Source: Novosphingobium sp. ERN07
Lineage (GTDB): Bacteria > Pseudomonadota > Alphaproteobacteria > Sphingomonadales > Sphingomonadaceae
Assembly: GCF_012641335.1 (NCBI RefSeq)
Contig: NZ_JABAID010000007.1
Location: 124,001-188,000, forward strand
DNA: 64,000 bases
Direction of reading: 5' to 3'
Below the pieces are notes generated by a model, which was given only the letters and a program-made list of their open reading frames with translations, did no database searches and was not told where the DNA came from. Position numbers and translations under genes: made by a program. The stretch's first letter is position 1. Every line of letters begins with the position of its first letter. Of this stretch, positions 35,578 through 45,199 are shown one piece after another.

Positions 35578-36405
35578 TTACTTCAGAAGCGAGAGAACGT
35601 TTTGCTGGGCCTGATTGGCCTGCGCGATCATCGCGGTCGATGCCTGCGAAAGGATCTGCGCCTTGGCCATCGCGGTCGTTTCTGCCGAGTAATCAGTATC
35701 GACGATGCGCGAACGGGCGTCCGACAGGTTGGTGATATTGTCGTTGAGATTGTTCACAACCGATTCCAGACGGTTCTGGCCAGCACCGAGCAGCGAGCGC
35801 GCGCCTGAAATGCTGTCGAGTTCGGTATCGAGCGTGCCGAGGACAGTGTTAGCCGCGGTCGCTGTAGAGATGTCGTAGGAGGCAGCGGCGCCGCCCGAAG
35901 CCTGCAAAGTGGTAAGATCGGCAATTTCGAGCACCACAGTGTCGCTCGATCCGGCGCCGGCCTGAATGGTGATCGTGGTGGTCGTGCCGTCAAACAACTG
36001 CACGCCATTGAAATCGGTGTTCTGGATAACCTGATCGACCTGTTCGGTGAGCTGGTCGACTTCGCTCTGCATGTACACGCGGTCGGTGGCGTCCTGATAG
36101 GTGCCCGAAGCGGACTGCACCGCCAGTTCGCGGATGCGCTGAAGCATCGCGGTCACTTCATTAAGCGCGCCATCGGCGGTCTGCGCAAGACTGATGCCGT
36201 CGTTGGCATTGCGCACGCCCTGCCCCATGCCCTTGATCTGCGAGGTCATGGTGGTGGTGATCGCAAGGCCAGCCGCGTCGTCTTTGGCGCCGTTGATACG
36301 CTTGCCGGTAGACAGCCGCTCCATCGCGGTGCCAAGCATCTTGTTCGCGGTATTTGAAGCGTTGGTCGCGCGGACCGCGCTGATATTCGTATTGATGACT
36401 GCCAT
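35578..36405 (-). CDS. fliC: Flagellin
   Basis: A 275-residue flagellin with a full N-terminal D0/D1 region (MAVINTNISAVRATNAS; ERLSTGKRINGAKDDAAGLA), a short variable centre (about 130-185), and a C-terminal D1/D0 region (DTDYSAETTAMAKAQILSQAS; ANQAQQNVLSLLK). Short flagellins of this size are typical of alphaproteobacteria. GGAGAATGGGAA upstream gives the ribosome binding site. No other flagellar gene is in the window, so the flagellar regulon is encoded elsewhere. Confidence 0.95.
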   Translation of the reverse strand: MAVINTNISAVRATNASNTANKMLGTAMERLSTGKRINGAKDDAAGLAITTTMTSQIKGMGQGVRNANDGISLAQTADGALNEVTAMLQRIRELAVQSASGTYQDATDRVYMQSEVDQLTEQVDQVIQNTDFNGVQLFDGTTTTITIQAGAGSSDTVVLEIADLTTLQASGGAAASYDISTATAANTVLGTLDTELDSISGARSLLGAGQNRLESVVNNLNDNITNLSDARSRIVDTDYSAETTAMAKAQILSQASTAMIAQANQAQQNVLSLLK

Positions 36406-36470
36406 TTCCCATTCTCCACTATGGGCCGAAGCGGGATTTCGCCTGCTTCGTTACTTGGTTCCCGACGAGA

Positions 36471-36496
36471 AGGACGGCACCTGCCCGAAGAGTTTA
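36471..36496 (-). promoter_or_regulatory. Possible sigma-28-like promoter of the flagellin gene
   Basis: On the minus strand, TAAA (36496-36493) is followed after 14 bases by GCCGTCCT (36478-36471), resembling the FliA consensus TAAA-N15-GCCGATAA. It lies 66 bases upstream of the flagellin ATG. The spacing is one base short and the -10 half is imperfect. Confidence 0.35.
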
Positions 36497-36582
36497 AGGG
36501 CTGCGGTTAACCGGGGTGCAGCTTTTTGCCGCCGGGCGGTTCGGGCTTGCCGGGTGTTCCATTCCTGTTCTAACGCAGAGCA

Positions 36583-39291
36583 GTGACCGAAACCCCTGCC
36601 CTGTCGCTCCCCGCGATTCATGCAAGCCACGGCGGATGCTGGCTGCGCGAAGGTTTTGCCACGCACGGGGCAAGCAAGGGCGATGCGATCGTGGCGGCGG
36701 CAGATACGCCGCTGCTAATGCTGAACGCGCCATTGGTGGCCAGTCGGCTTGGCTATCCCGATCTTTCGGGGCTGGATCTGTTGGAACTGTTCGCCTTCGT
36801 CCATCCGGCGAAATTCATAGTGCCGACGCCCAAGGGGCTGGCCCATGCGCTCGATCTGGTAGAGCCTGTGGGCGACGATGGAGTGCCGCTGCTGCTGCAA
36901 CAGGCGGCTGAAGCGCTGCTTGCCACATGTGAGCGGGACGACTGGAGCGAGCGTGAAGGCGCATGGACCGCGCTGCAATCGCTGGTGCGGATGCGCTGGC
37001 CTTGGGCAACGTTGCTGACGCCACGCATCAGAAAACCGCAACGAGCAGAGCGCTGGCTGTTTACGCGATTGCCAGAATGGGAAGAAACGGCAGACCGCCC
37101 GCAGCCTGCACAAGTGGTGCTGGCAGACGAAGCCGTGGCAGCGCGGCTGGCCCAATTGACCGGTGCCGATGCGGAACGCCGCGCGGCGCAACAGGATTAT
37201 GCGCGCGAAGCCGGGCGCATGTTTGCGCCCCGACGGGATCAACGCCAACCGCATGTGGTGCTGGCGCAAGCCGGGACCGGCACGGGCAAGACATTCGGCT
37301 ATCTCGCTCCCGCTTCGCTGTGGGCCGAGACATCGGGCGGAACGGTGTGGGTTTCGACCTATACCAAGGCGCTGCAACGGCAATTGCGGCGCGAAAGCCG
37401 TCGAGCTTTTCCCACCGAGCGCAACGGCAAGCCGCCGGTGGTCGTGCGCAAGGGGCGCGAGAACTACTTGTGCCTGCTGAACCTTGAAGACGCGCTGCAA
37501 GGCGGCTTTGGCGGGCGTGCTGCGGTGCTGGCGCAACTGGTAGCGCGCTGGGCGGCCTATAGTCAGGACGGCGACATGATCGGCGGTGACCTGCCAGGCT
37601 GGCTGGGCACGCTGTTCCGCAAACGCGGAATCGCGGCGCTGACCGACCAGCGTGGCGAATGCGTTTATGCCGGGTGCCCGCATTATCGGAAGTGCTTTAT
37701 CGAACGGGCCGCGCGCGCTTCTGCGGATGCAGAACTGGTCATCGCCAATCATGCGCTGGTCATGGTCAATGCTGCCAGAGGACGCGATGCAGCGCAGCGG
37801 CCCACGCGGATCGTATTTGACGAAGGCCATCATGTTTTCGAAGCGGCGGATTCGACCTTTTCAGCGGCACTGACCGGTGCCGAAACCATTGAATTACGGC
37901 GCTGGGTGATCGGGCCTGAGGGCAAATCACGCGGGCGGCGGCGCGGACTTTCGGCGCGGCTGGCAGATGTTGCCAGCTATGACGAGGAAGGCGAACGCGC
38001 GATTGCGCAGGCGCGCACGGCGGCAGAGGCTCTGCCATCTGACGGCTGGCTGGCGCGGGTGGTGGAAGGCACGCCTTCCGGGCCGCTGGAAGACCTGCTG
38101 AGCGCAGCGCGCGCGCTGGCCTATGCCCGCGATGAAAGTGGCGGGCAAGAAGCCGGGTATGGGCTGGAAACCGAGATCGCGCAGTTGGACGGACCGTTTA
38201 TCGACGTGGCCGGGCGGGCGCAGGAAACGCTGGAAGCCTTGCGCAAGCCGCTGGTCCGGCTGGGCCTGCGGTTGGAAGCGATTGTCGAGGACGCACCAGA
38301 CTGGCTGGATGGCCCGGCGCGGGCGCGGATTGAAGGTGCCCGCAGCGCCATCGGCTGGCGCTGCGACCTGATCGCCGGATGGATTGCCCTGCTGGCGCGG
38401 CTCGGCGGGCCGGGTGATCCCGATTTTGTCGACTGGATCGCGGTCGAACGATCAGACGGGCGCGAATGGGACGTGGGGTTGCACAGGCACTACCTCGATC
38501 CGATGAAACCCTTTGCCGAAAGCGTGCTGGCCCCTTCGCACGGCGTGATGATGACATCGGCTACGCTGCGCGATGGCGAAGACTGGACGAGCGCGGTGGA
38601 GCGCAGCGGTGCGCAGCATCTGGATGTGGCACCACGCCTGTTCAGCGCGGAAAGCCCGTTCGATTATGCCGCACAAGCCGAAGTGCTGATCGTGACCGAC
38701 GTGCCCAAGGGCGACATTCCGGCGCTGGCTGCGGCTTATGGACGCCTGATCGAAGCATCGGGCGGTGGGGTTCTGGGGCTGTTCACCGCCATCCGGCGAT
38801 TGCGCGCGGTCTATGGCCGTATTGCAGACCGGTTGGCACGTAATGGACTGCCGCTGTTCGCCCAGCATGTCGACCCGATCGATACCGGCACTTTGGTGGA
38901 TATCTTCCGTGATGATCCGCGCGCTTCGCTGCTGGGCACCGATGCCCTGCGCGATGGGGTAGACGTGCCGGGTCATTCGCTGCGGCTGGTGGTTATGGAA
39001 CAGGTGCCTTGGCCCAAGCCTTCGATCCTGCATCGCGCGCGGCGGCTGGCTGGCGGCGGGCAAGCGCACGACGACCGCATCATTCGCGCGCGGCTGGCGC
39101 AGGCCTTCGGGCGGCTGATCCGCTCTGCCGGAGACAGGGGCCACTTCGTGGTGCTATCGTCAGCTTTTCCTTCGCGGCTGCTTTCGGCCTTTCCGGCAGG
39201 CACACCGATCCGCCGCGTAACGTTGGATGTGGCTTTACAAAGCGTGGGAGCCGGTGTTCTTGGGAAAAGCGACCGCATCAGCGCGGCCTGA
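36583..39291 (+). CDS. ATP-dependent DNA helicase, DinG/XPD-like with Fe-S cluster
   Basis: A 902-residue superfamily 2 helicase starting at GTG 36583. VLAQAGTGTGKTFGYLAPA is the Walker A motif (Lys about 236), and RIVFDEGHHVFEAAD gives the DEGH box. Four cysteines (NYLCLLN about 297; ECVYAGCPHYRKCF about 360-370) match the 4Fe-4S site of XPD/DinG helicases. HGVMMTSATLRDG, RDGVDVPGHSLRLVVME and RLAQAFGRLIRS are motifs III, V and VI. It has an additional N-terminal region of about 210 residues without recognised motifs. It may act in DNA repair or R-loop resolution. Confidence 0.9.
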   Translation: MTETPALSLPAIHASHGGCWLREGFATHGASKGDAIVAAADTPLLMLNAPLVASRLGYPDLSGLDLLELFAFVHPAKFIVPTPKGLAHALDLVEPVGDDGVPLLLQQAAEALLATCERDDWSEREGAWTALQSLVRMRWPWATLLTPRIRKPQRAERWLFTRLPEWEETADRPQPAQVVLADEAVAARLAQLTGADAERRAAQQDYAREAGRMFAPRRDQRQPHVVLAQAGTGTGKTFGYLAPASLWAETSGGTVWVSTYTKALQRQLRRESRRAFPTERNGKPPVVVRKGRENYLCLLNLEDALQGGFGGRAAVLAQLVARWAAYSQDGDMIGGDLPGWLGTLFRKRGIAALTDQRGECVYAGCPHYRKCFIERAARASADAELVIANHALVMVNAARGRDAAQRPTRIVFDEGHHVFEAADSTFSAALTGAETIELRRWVIGPEGKSRGRRRGLSARLADVASYDEEGERAIAQARTAAEALPSDGWLARVVEGTPSGPLEDLLSAARALAYARDESGGQEAGYGLETEIAQLDGPFIDVAGRAQETLEALRKPLVRLGLRLEAIVEDAPDWLDGPARARIEGARSAIGWRCDLIAGWIALLARLGGPGDPDFVDWIAVERSDGREWDVGLHRHYLDPMKPFAESVLAPSHGVMMTSATLRDGEDWTSAVERSGAQHLDVAPRLFSAESPFDYAAQAEVLIVTDVPKGDIPALAAAYGRLIEASGGGVLGLFTAIRRLRAVYGRIADRLARNGLPLFAQHVDPIDTGTLVDIFRDDPRASLLGTDALRDGVDVPGHSLRLVVMEQVPWPKPSILHRARRLAGGGQAHDDRIIRARLAQAFGRLIRSAGDRGHFVVLSSAFPSRLLSAFPAGTPIRRVTLDVALQSVGAGVLGKSDRISAA

Positions 39292-39300
39292 GGGGATTTC

Positions 39301-39846
39301 GTGAAGACACTGGCCCTGTTCCGCCACGCCAAATCGGACTGGAGCGATGCGCGCGCGCGGGATTTCGATCGTCCGTTGAACACGCGCGGCCAGCGCGGAG
39401 CGCGGGCAATGGGTGAATATATCCGTGATACCGGGCGCACGTTCGAGCGCATGATCGCCAGCCCCGCCGTGCGCGCGGCGGAAACGGTCGAAGAGGCGAG
39501 CAAGGCGTGGAAATGCACGTTCAAGCTGGAATGGGACCGGCGCATCTATCTTGCCAGTTCCGCCACGCTGATCGATCTGCTGAAAGACCTTTCGGGCGAT
39601 CCGCAAAGCGTGCTGATGATCGGGCATAACCCCGGTCTGGAAGACCTGATCTTCGATCTGGTGCCAGATGATGGCTCCTCCCCTTTACGCGATGTTGTGG
39701 AGGAAAAGTTTCCGACCGCGACGTTTGCCGTGCTGGAACTAGATGTGGCGCAGTGGGCCGATGTGACCGAAGGTTGCGCGCGGCTGGTAGAGATCAAGCG
39801 CCCGCGTGATCTGGACCCGACACTGGGGCCGCAACTGATCGATTAA
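39301..39846 (+). CDS. SixA-like histidine phosphatase
   Basis: A 181-residue phosphoglycerate-mutase-fold phosphatase beginning at GTG 39301. LALFRHAKSDW contains the RHG-type catalytic His (RHA), RPLNTRGQRGARAMG is conserved, and VLMIGHNPGLEDLIFDLV supplies the second catalytic His. SixA in E. coli dephosphorylates His-phosphotransfer domains. Its stop overlaps the convergent MerR-like gene by four bases. Confidence 0.88.
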   Translation: MKTLALFRHAKSDWSDARARDFDRPLNTRGQRGARAMGEYIRDTGRTFERMIASPAVRAAETVEEASKAWKCTFKLEWDRRIYLASSATLIDLLKDLSGDPQSVLMIGHNPGLEDLIFDLVPDDGSSPLRDVVEEKFPTATFAVLELDVAQWADVTEGCARLVEIKRPRDLDPTLGPQLID

Positions 39847-40232
39847 TCGAGTGCTGCAGCCAGCCGGTTGCGGATACCTTGCAGAAAATCGATGAGCGGC
39901 TGGGCGGATTCTGGTGCAGGTGAAGAGGCCGATGGCTGAGAATCAGACAGCGCCTGGTCACTCTGGCTCTTTACACCAGCCCTCAGCGCCTGCTTTGCGC
40001 CTTTGATCGTGAATCCTTCACGATGGAGCAGGCGATCAATTTCAATGATCAGCGCAATATCTGTAGGCCGATAGTACCGTCGCCCGCCCGCCCGCGTGAG
40101 CGGGCGCAGCGACGGAAACTGTTCTTCCCAATAGCGCAGGACGTGTTGGCGAATGCCAAGCGCCTTCGCGACCTCGCCAATGGTACGCAAGGCTTGCGCA
40201 TCTTTACCATCAGAGAGAACAGGCGTGGTCAT
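39843..40232 (-). CDS. MerR family transcriptional regulator
   Basis: A 129-residue regulator with an N-terminal MerR helix-turn-helix: RTIGEVAKALGIRQHVLRYWEEQFPSLRP, then AGGRRYYRPTDIALIIEIDRLLHREGFTIKGAKQAL. The short C-terminus is Ser/Pro/Gln-rich (about 90-115) and has no ligand-binding Cys, so it is not a metal sensor of the classical type. The ATG at 40232 is 22 bases after ihfA. The ihfA-merR pair is conserved in alphaproteobacteria; the target is unknown. Confidence 0.88.
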   Translation of the reverse strand: MTTPVLSDGKDAQALRTIGEVAKALGIRQHVLRYWEEQFPSLRPLTRAGGRRYYRPTDIALIIEIDRLLHREGFTIKGAKQALRAGVKSQSDQALSDSQPSASSPAPESAQPLIDFLQGIRNRLAAALD

Positions 40233-40254
40233 CGACCCTGCTTCGACACCGGGG

Positions 40255-40551
40255 TCACCCCTGGCCGATGCGATCCTTGAGCATCTGGCTGGCGCGGAAG
40301 CTGAGGACGCGGCGCGGCGTGATCGGCACTTCGACCCCGGTCTTCGGATTGCGACCGATACGCTCCGCCTTGTCACGCAGCAGGAACGTGCCGAAGCCCG
40401 AAATCTTTACATTCTCGCCATCAGCAAGCGCTTCACACATGTGCTGGAGGATGGATTCCACCATTTCCAGCGAGTCCGCACGCGACAAACCGACGCGGCG
40501 ATTGATGCTTTCGGCAAGATCTGCCCGCGTCAAAGTACCAACAGAACGCAT
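40255..40551 (-). CDS. ihfA: Integration host factor subunit alpha
   Basis: A 98-residue HU/IHF-family DNA-bending protein. [19 protein letters not shown] opens the fold. [24 protein letters not shown] is the beta-arm region, and [19 protein letters not shown] the end. It lacks the PheS-PheT context of enterobacteria but lies after fabH, the usual alphaproteobacterial position. With IHF-beta it compacts DNA and assists sigma-54 promoters and recombination. Confidence 0.94.
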   Translation of the reverse strand: MRSVGTLTRADLAESINRRVGLSRADSLEMVESILQHMCEALADGENVKISGFGTFLLRDKAERIGRNPKTGVEVPITPRRVLSFRASQMLKDRIGQG

Positions 40552-40672
40552 TCTCTACGACCCCCCGAGAGTTAGAGACAAGAGCGCGATAATAACGCCC
40601 ATTCTACAGAACGCAATCGAATGCCTTGGCGCAAATGGGTACGTCTGACGTCATGTCCCGAAGCGAGATCGT

Positions 40673-41650
40673 TCAGACCCGCGCGAGGCTGGCACCCCAG
40701 GTGAACCCGCCGCCCATCGCTTCGAACATCACCAGATCGCCAGACTTGATCCGCCCGTCACGCACTGCAGTGTCATAGGCAAGTGGAACCGAGGCAGCGC
40801 TGGTGTTGGCATGTTGATCGACCGTGACGACGACCTTTTCCGCAGGCAGATCAAGCTTGCGGGCAGTGGCATCGAGAATGCGGAAGTTCGCCTGATGCGG
40901 AACGACCCAATCGATGTCTGCCGCATCGCGCCCTGCAGCATCCAGCACTTCGCGCAGCACGCTGGCGAGATTGGTAACCGCGTGGCGAAACACTTCGCGG
41001 CCCTTCATGCGCACTTTGCCGACCGTGCCGGTGGTGGATGGACCACCATCGACATAAAGCAGTTCGTTGTGCGCACCATCGGCGTGGAGGCGTGTGGCGA
41101 TCACGCCGGGCGCGGCGGGATCGTTGTCATCCACATCCTGCGCTTCGAGCACGATGGCACCGGCACCATCGCCAAACAGGACGCACGTGGTGCGGTCTTC
41201 CCAATCGAGAATACGGCTGAACGTTTCAGCGCCGATAACCACTGCGCACTTGGCCATGCCCGTGCGGATCATCGAATCCGCCGTGGCCAGCGCATAAAGA
41301 AAGCCGGAACAGACCGCTGCGACATCGAACGCGATGCCGCCATTGCAGCCAAGGTTGTGCTGCACGATCGTGGCGGTGGCTGGAAAGGTCTGATCTGGCG
41401 TGGCGGTGGCAAGAACGATCAGGTCCACACGCGCAGCATCGATACCAGCCGCTTCGAGCGCGCGGCGCGCAGCCTCAGTGGCCAGCGTAGACGTGCTTTC
41501 CCCCTCGCCCGCAATATAGCGCTGACGTATGCCCGTACGCTCGACGATCCATTCGTCGGTCGTATCGATCATCGTGGTCATTTCCGCGTTGGTCACACAA
41601 CGCTGCGGCAGGGCCGAACCACTGCCGCGAATGACGGCCCGAAGACTCAT
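40673..41650 (-). CDS. fabH: Beta-ketoacyl-ACP synthase III
   Basis: A 325-residue condensing enzyme that starts fatty acid synthesis from acetyl-CoA and malonyl-[21 protein letters not shown] holds the catalytic Cys. The His and Asn are in [17 protein letters not shown] and [26 protein letters not shown] is the usual middle segment. ATG at 41650 overlaps the plsX stop as ATGA. Confidence 0.95.
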   Translation of the reverse strand: MSLRAVIRGSGSALPQRCVTNAEMTTMIDTTDEWIVERTGIRQRYIAGEGESTSTLATEAARRALEAAGIDAARVDLIVLATATPDQTFPATATIVQHNLGCNGGIAFDVAAVCSGFLYALATADSMIRTGMAKCAVVIGAETFSRILDWEDRTTCVLFGDGAGAIVLEAQDVDDNDPAAPGVIATRLHADGAHNELLYVDGGPSTTGTVGKVRMKGREVFRHAVTNLASVLREVLDAAGRDAADIDWVVPHQANFRILDATARKLDLPAEKVVVTVDQHANTSAASVPLAYDTAVRDGRIKSGDLVMFEAMGGGFTWGASLARV

Positions 41651-42738
41651 GCCGCATCCTCGCTGGTGGCGGCAGACTTGGCGCGACCTGATCTGCGGCC
41701 TGTCGTGCGGATCGCCTCTGCCCCAAGGCGTGCAAGGTCGGCTTCGATGCGCTCGGTCAGGTTTTCCTCCAGCAGGCGGGCCGTGACCGCCACGGCATTG
41801 GCCACGCCCAGCGCCGATGCGCTGCCGTGGCTTTTTACCACGACGCCATTGAGGCCAAGGAAGACCGCGCCGTTGTGATTGTTGGGATCAAGATGATGCT
41901 TGAGCAGCTCGGTAGCCGGACGCGAGATCAGGAAGCCGAACTTCGAGCGCAACGATGACGAAAAGCTGCGGCGCAGCAGATCGGCCACGAAACGCGCCGC
42001 ACCTTCCATCGATTTCAGCGCGATATTGCCCGAAAAACCATCGGTCACCACGACATCGCAATCACCGCGCGAAAGCTTGTCCGCTTCGGTGAAGCCATCG
42101 AAGGACATTGCAAGATCGCCAGCCAGTGCTTTGAGCTGGTTGGCGGCATCACGCAGCGAATCGGTGCCTTTGGTCTCTTCGGTGCCGATGTTGAGCAGGC
42201 GCACGCGCGGCGCTTCCAGCCCGTTGACGATCCGGGCATAAGCTGCGCCCATGATGGCGAACTGCACCAGATTGCGGGCATCGCAATCAGTGTTGGCGCC
42301 CAGATCGAGCATGATCAGATCGTGATCGCCCAGTGTGGGCAGCAGTGCGGAAAGCGCAGGGCGATCAATCCCCGGCATCGTGCGCAGCGCCAGCTTGGCC
42401 ATAGCCATGAGCGCGCCGGTGTTGCCCGCGCTGACCGCGGCACCAGCTTCGCCGTGCTTTACCGCGTTGATCGCCAGCCCCATCGAAGTGGTCTTGGCGC
42501 GACGCAGAGCCTGCGTGGGCTTTTCATCGCCCGAAACGACATCGGGCGCGTGGAGAATCTCCGACGCGCCGCGAAGGTTCGGGTGATTGTCGAGGGCCTG
42601 CTTGATGCGGCCTTCATCACCGACGAGAAGGAACTTGAAGCGATCATGGCGGCGGCGGGCAAGAGCCGCACCTTCAACCATGACTCGCACACCTTCGTCC
42701 CCGCCCATCGCATCGACGGCGATACGCGGCAGACTCAT
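41647..42738 (-). CDS. plsX: Phosphate acyltransferase PlsX
   Basis: A 363-residue enzyme that makes acyl-phosphate from acyl-ACP for phospholipid synthesis. [19 protein letters not shown] at the N-terminus, [14 protein letters not shown], and [19 protein letters not shown] are hallmark segments. A C-terminal extension (about 335-363) is Arg/Ser/Ala-rich. It is coupled to fabH and lies 26 bases after rpmF. Confidence 0.95.
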   Translation of the reverse strand: MSLPRIAVDAMGGDEGVRVMVEGAALARRRHDRFKFLLVGDEGRIKQALDNHPNLRGASEILHAPDVVSGDEKPTQALRRAKTTSMGLAINAVKHGEAGAAVSAGNTGALMAMAKLALRTMPGIDRPALSALLPTLGDHDLIMLDLGANTDCDARNLVQFAIMGAAYARIVNGLEAPRVRLLNIGTEETKGTDSLRDAANQLKALAGDLAMSFDGFTEADKLSRGDCDVVVTDGFSGNIALKSMEGAARFVADLLRRSFSSSLRSKFGFLISRPATELLKHHLDPNNHNGAVFLGLNGVVVKSHGSASALGVANAVAVTARLLEENLTERIEADLARLGAEAIRTTGRRSGRAKSAATSEDAA

Positions 42739-42764
42739 GTCGTCAGTTCCCCCCGCCTACAGGC

Positions 42765-42944
42765 TCAGAGGCCGACGGCGATGATTTCGCGACCGTTGTA
42801 GTGACCGCAGGCGTTGCACAGCATGTGCGGACGCTTGAGTTCACCGCAGTTCGAGCATTCGTGGAACGCTTCTGCCTTCAGCGCATCGTGGCTGCGGCGC
42901 ATACCCCGGCGTGACGGGGAAGTCTTTCTTTTGGGGACGGCCAT
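42765..42944 (-). CDS. rpmF: Ribosomal protein bL32
   Basis: A 59-residue ribosomal protein. [20 protein letters not shown] is the typical start. Paired Cys ([19 protein letters not shown]) form the zinc-ribbon variant of bL32. It heads the rpmF-plsX-fabH cluster, with AGGAACAGG upstream as a ribosome binding region. Confidence 0.95.
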   Translation of the reverse strand: MAVPKRKTSPSRRGMRRSHDALKAEAFHECSNCGELKRPHMLCNACGHYNGREIIAVGL

Positions 42945-43202
42945 CTCGGCACCTGTTCCTGAATTGCGTAGTTTTGTTGCGGGCGCGATAGGGAAAACCG
43001 GCCCATCGCACAAGCCCTGTTTGGAACAGGCCCCATGCGCAGCGACGTGTCGCCAACGGAAACGGGATTCGCCAAATCACGGGCGAAGGCGCGCCTATAC
43101 GGATTTTCTGATGCTTTGCAAGCAGCCCCGCGCTAGCAATGCTGTAGATCCCAGAACAGAAACGTCAGACGGACAACTTTATACGGGGGAGTACCAAAAA
43201 GC

Positions 43203-43595
43203 ATGATAATCCTGCCCATCACACTGTGCGCGGCTGCCGCGGCAGCAGTGCTCAACATCTGGCTGTCGATCCGCATCGGCATGGTCCGCACCACCAAGAA
43301 AATCAGCATTGGCGATGGTGGAGACATGGAACTGATCGCCCGGATGCGCGCCCAAGCCAATTTCATCGAGAATACGCCCATCGTGCTGGTGCTGATCGCC
43401 GTGATCGAACTGGCCCGCACGGGCAACGTGTGGGTGATGGGCGTGGCTGCGGCCTATATGCTCGGCCGTGTTGCGCATGGCGTGGGCATGGATGGGGGCC
43501 CGCTGGGCTTTATGCGCGGCTTGGGCACGATGGCCACGATGCTGACCCAACTGGGGCTTGGCACATGGGCGGTTTCAATCGCACTGGACATGTGA
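43203..43595 (+). CDS. MAPEG family membrane protein
   Basis: A 130-residue protein with four predicted helices (ILPITLCAAAAAAVLNIWLS; NFIENTPIVLVLIAVIELA; GNVWVMGVAAAYMLGRVAHG; LGTMATMLTQLGLGTWAVSI). MELIARMRAQANFIENTPI carries the MAPEG signature (RxQxNxxE). Bacterial members are membrane glutathione transferase-like. It is preceded by GGGGGAGTACCAAAAAGC. The gene is monocistronic. Confidence 0.9.
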   Translation: MIILPITLCAAAAAAVLNIWLSIRIGMVRTTKKISIGDGGDMELIARMRAQANFIENTPIVLVLIAVIELARTGNVWVMGVAAAYMLGRVAHGVGMDGGPLGFMRGLGTMATMLTQLGLGTWAVSIALDM

Positions 43596-43639
43596 CGTGG
43601 TGCGGGGAGCGGTATGCTCAACATGCCCTCCCCCAACCC

Positions 43640-43665
43640 CTCCCGCCAGCGGGACGGGAGTTTTT
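43640..43665 (+). terminator. Rho-independent terminator after MAPEG gene
   Basis: CTCCCG (43640-43645) and CGGGAG (43655-43660) enclose an inner CGCCAGCGG-type loop, followed by TTTTT. The flanking CCCCCAACCCCTCCCG wording also occurs in the repeat at 57.5 kb. Confidence 0.72.
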
Positions 43666-44333
43666 CAGCTTAATGCATAGTCGCTGACGAAGCCGTTGGT
43701 CTGGCGTTCGCGGCCGAACGTGCTGTTGGGGCCGTGACCGGGAACGAACGTGACGTCATTCCCCAGCGGCCAGAGCTTCTGCGTGATCGAAGCGATCAAA
43801 TCCTGATGGTTGCCCATCGGAAAATCGGTGCGCCCGATGGAACCCTGAAACAACACGTCGCCAACGATGGCGACCTGGGTTGGCGCATGATGGAATACGA
43901 CGTGACCGGGGGTATGGCCGGGACAGTGGATGACATCGAGTTCGACTTCGCCAACCATCACCTTATCGCCATCATTCAGCCAACGGCCCGGTTCGAACAC
44001 CTCGCCGGTGATGCCCCAACGGCGACCGTCTTCGTCCAGACGGCTGATCCAGAAGCGGTCGGCCTCGTGCGGGCCTTCGATCGGCACGCCCAGTTCCTTC
44101 GCGAAAATGCCGGTCATGCCGCAGTGGTCGATATGACCATGCGTGACGAGCAGCTTTTCGATGGTGACTCCGGTTACCTCTATCGCCTTGCGCAGCTTTT
44201 CCAGATCGCCGCCCGCATCGATAAAAGCACCGCGCATCGTCTTCGTGCACCAGACCAGCGTGCAATTCTGCTGGAGCGGGGTGACGGGAATGATGGCGAC
44301 CTTGAAGGGCGGTTCGTCTGAAGAGTGGGTCAT
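43665..44333 (-). CDS. Metallo-beta-lactamase-fold hydrolase (glyoxalase II-like)
   Basis: A 222-residue protein. LLVTHGHIDHCGMTGIFA gives the THxHxDH metal motif (about 69). VIHCPGHTPGHVVFH, VGDVLFQGSIGRTD and FVPGHGPNSTFGRERQTN supply the remaining ligands and the YcbL/glyoxalase-II-type C-terminus. Start MTHSSDEPP at 44333. It may hydrolyse thioesters such as S-lactoylglutathione; the substrate is not proven. Confidence 0.88.
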   Translation of the reverse strand: MTHSSDEPPFKVAIIPVTPLQQNCTLVWCTKTMRGAFIDAGGDLEKLRKAIEVTGVTIEKLLVTHGHIDHCGMTGIFAKELGVPIEGPHEADRFWISRLDEDGRRWGITGEVFEPGRWLNDGDKVMVGEVELDVIHCPGHTPGHVVFHHAPTQVAIVGDVLFQGSIGRTDFPMGNHQDLIASITQKLWPLGNDVTFVPGHGPNSTFGRERQTNGFVSDYALS

Positions 44334-44387
44334 GGCGCAGGATTTGGAGCGTAGGCGGCACAATTGCAATGCTGAGAACGCTTAAGG

Positions 44388-45080
44388 CTACAGCCTGCCC
44401 CCTTTCCACACGACGCGGCCCACGAGTTCAATTTCCTGTAATGGCCGCTCAAGGCGGGGATAGGCTGTGTTGTCGGAAATCACGTGCACGGTTCCGCCGG
44501 GGCCGGATTCGAGACGCTTCACCAACAACACATCGTCGATACGAATCACGTGAATGCCTGCACGCAAAGGGCGCGGCGTGCGGTCGACGAGAATCTCGTC
44601 ACCATCGCGCAAGGTCGGCTCCATCGAATCGCCTTCAACCTCGATCACGGAAAGCATCACAGGTTCCAAACCTTGCTCCTTAAGCCAGCGATTGGAAAAA
44701 CGCAGACGGCCAGAGGGAATTTCCTCTGCCGGAAGAGCGCCGGGACCGGCCGAGGCACCCAGCGGAAGGCGCGGAATATCGGCCCATTCCGCCAGATGCG
44801 CACGTGGTGATGGCGGCATGATCGTGCTGCGCCCCCTCTCGACCGCAATGACGCCGCCGCGCAGTGTACCGCCCAGTTCGCTTTCCTGCACAGCGAAGAA
44901 TTCGGCAAGAATTCTGCGGTCGTTCTCCTCAAGCTTACGCGGACTGCCCTTGCGGACGAACTGCTGGAGATACGTAGTGTTACGGCCAATCAGCGCGGAA
45001 AGCGCAGCCAGACTCACGCCACGCTGGGCCGCCAGCGCTACAAGGCGGGTCCGCGCACCGGCATCATTTTCGCTGTCCAT
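44388..45080 (-). CDS. S24 family peptidase, LexA/CI-like repressor
   Basis: A 230-residue transcription factor. The N-terminal helix-turn-helix (RLVALAAQRGVSLAALSALIGRNTTYLQQF, about 12-41) precedes a linker. The C-terminal S24 domain follows, with catalytic Ser in VEGDSMEPTLRDGDEILVD (about 148-166) and Lys in DDVLLVKRLESG. Domain order matches CI-type repressors that self-cleave or that have lost cleavage. A clear Ala-Gly cleavage site is not obvious; GASAGPGA (about 107-114) is a candidate. It is divergent from two small genes across a region with palindromic sites. Confidence 0.88.
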   Translation of the reverse strand: MDSENDAGARTRLVALAAQRGVSLAALSALIGRNTTYLQQFVRKGSPRKLEENDRRILAEFFAVQESELGGTLRGGVIAVERGRSTIMPPSPRAHLAEWADIPRLPLGASAGPGALPAEEIPSGRLRFSNRWLKEQGLEPVMLSVIEVEGDSMEPTLRDGDEILVDRTPRPLRAGIHVIRIDDVLLVKRLESGPGGTVHVISDNTAYPRLERPLQEIELVGRVVWKGGRL

Positions 45081-45100
45081 CAGCCTCCCTCCACTTTCGA

Positions 45101-45153
45101 AGGACTTTTCCTAGCATTGTAGGATTTGCAGATCAACATAGGAAAAATCCTAT
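45101..45153. promoter_or_regulatory. Palindromic operator-like sites between S24 repressor and small genes
   Basis: Two perfect inverted repeats of the same form: AGGA-N4-TCCT at 45101-45112 and ATAGGA-N4-TCCTAT at 45138-45153. An extra TAGGA half-site lies at 45120-45124. Only 119 bases separate the divergent start codons. The shared AGGA/TCCT core suggests binding by the S24 repressor with co-regulation of both sides. Confidence 0.6.
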
Positions 45154-45199
45154 TTCGAGTCGCTTCACCAGAAATTCGGTCATGGAGGGTCCAAACGTC

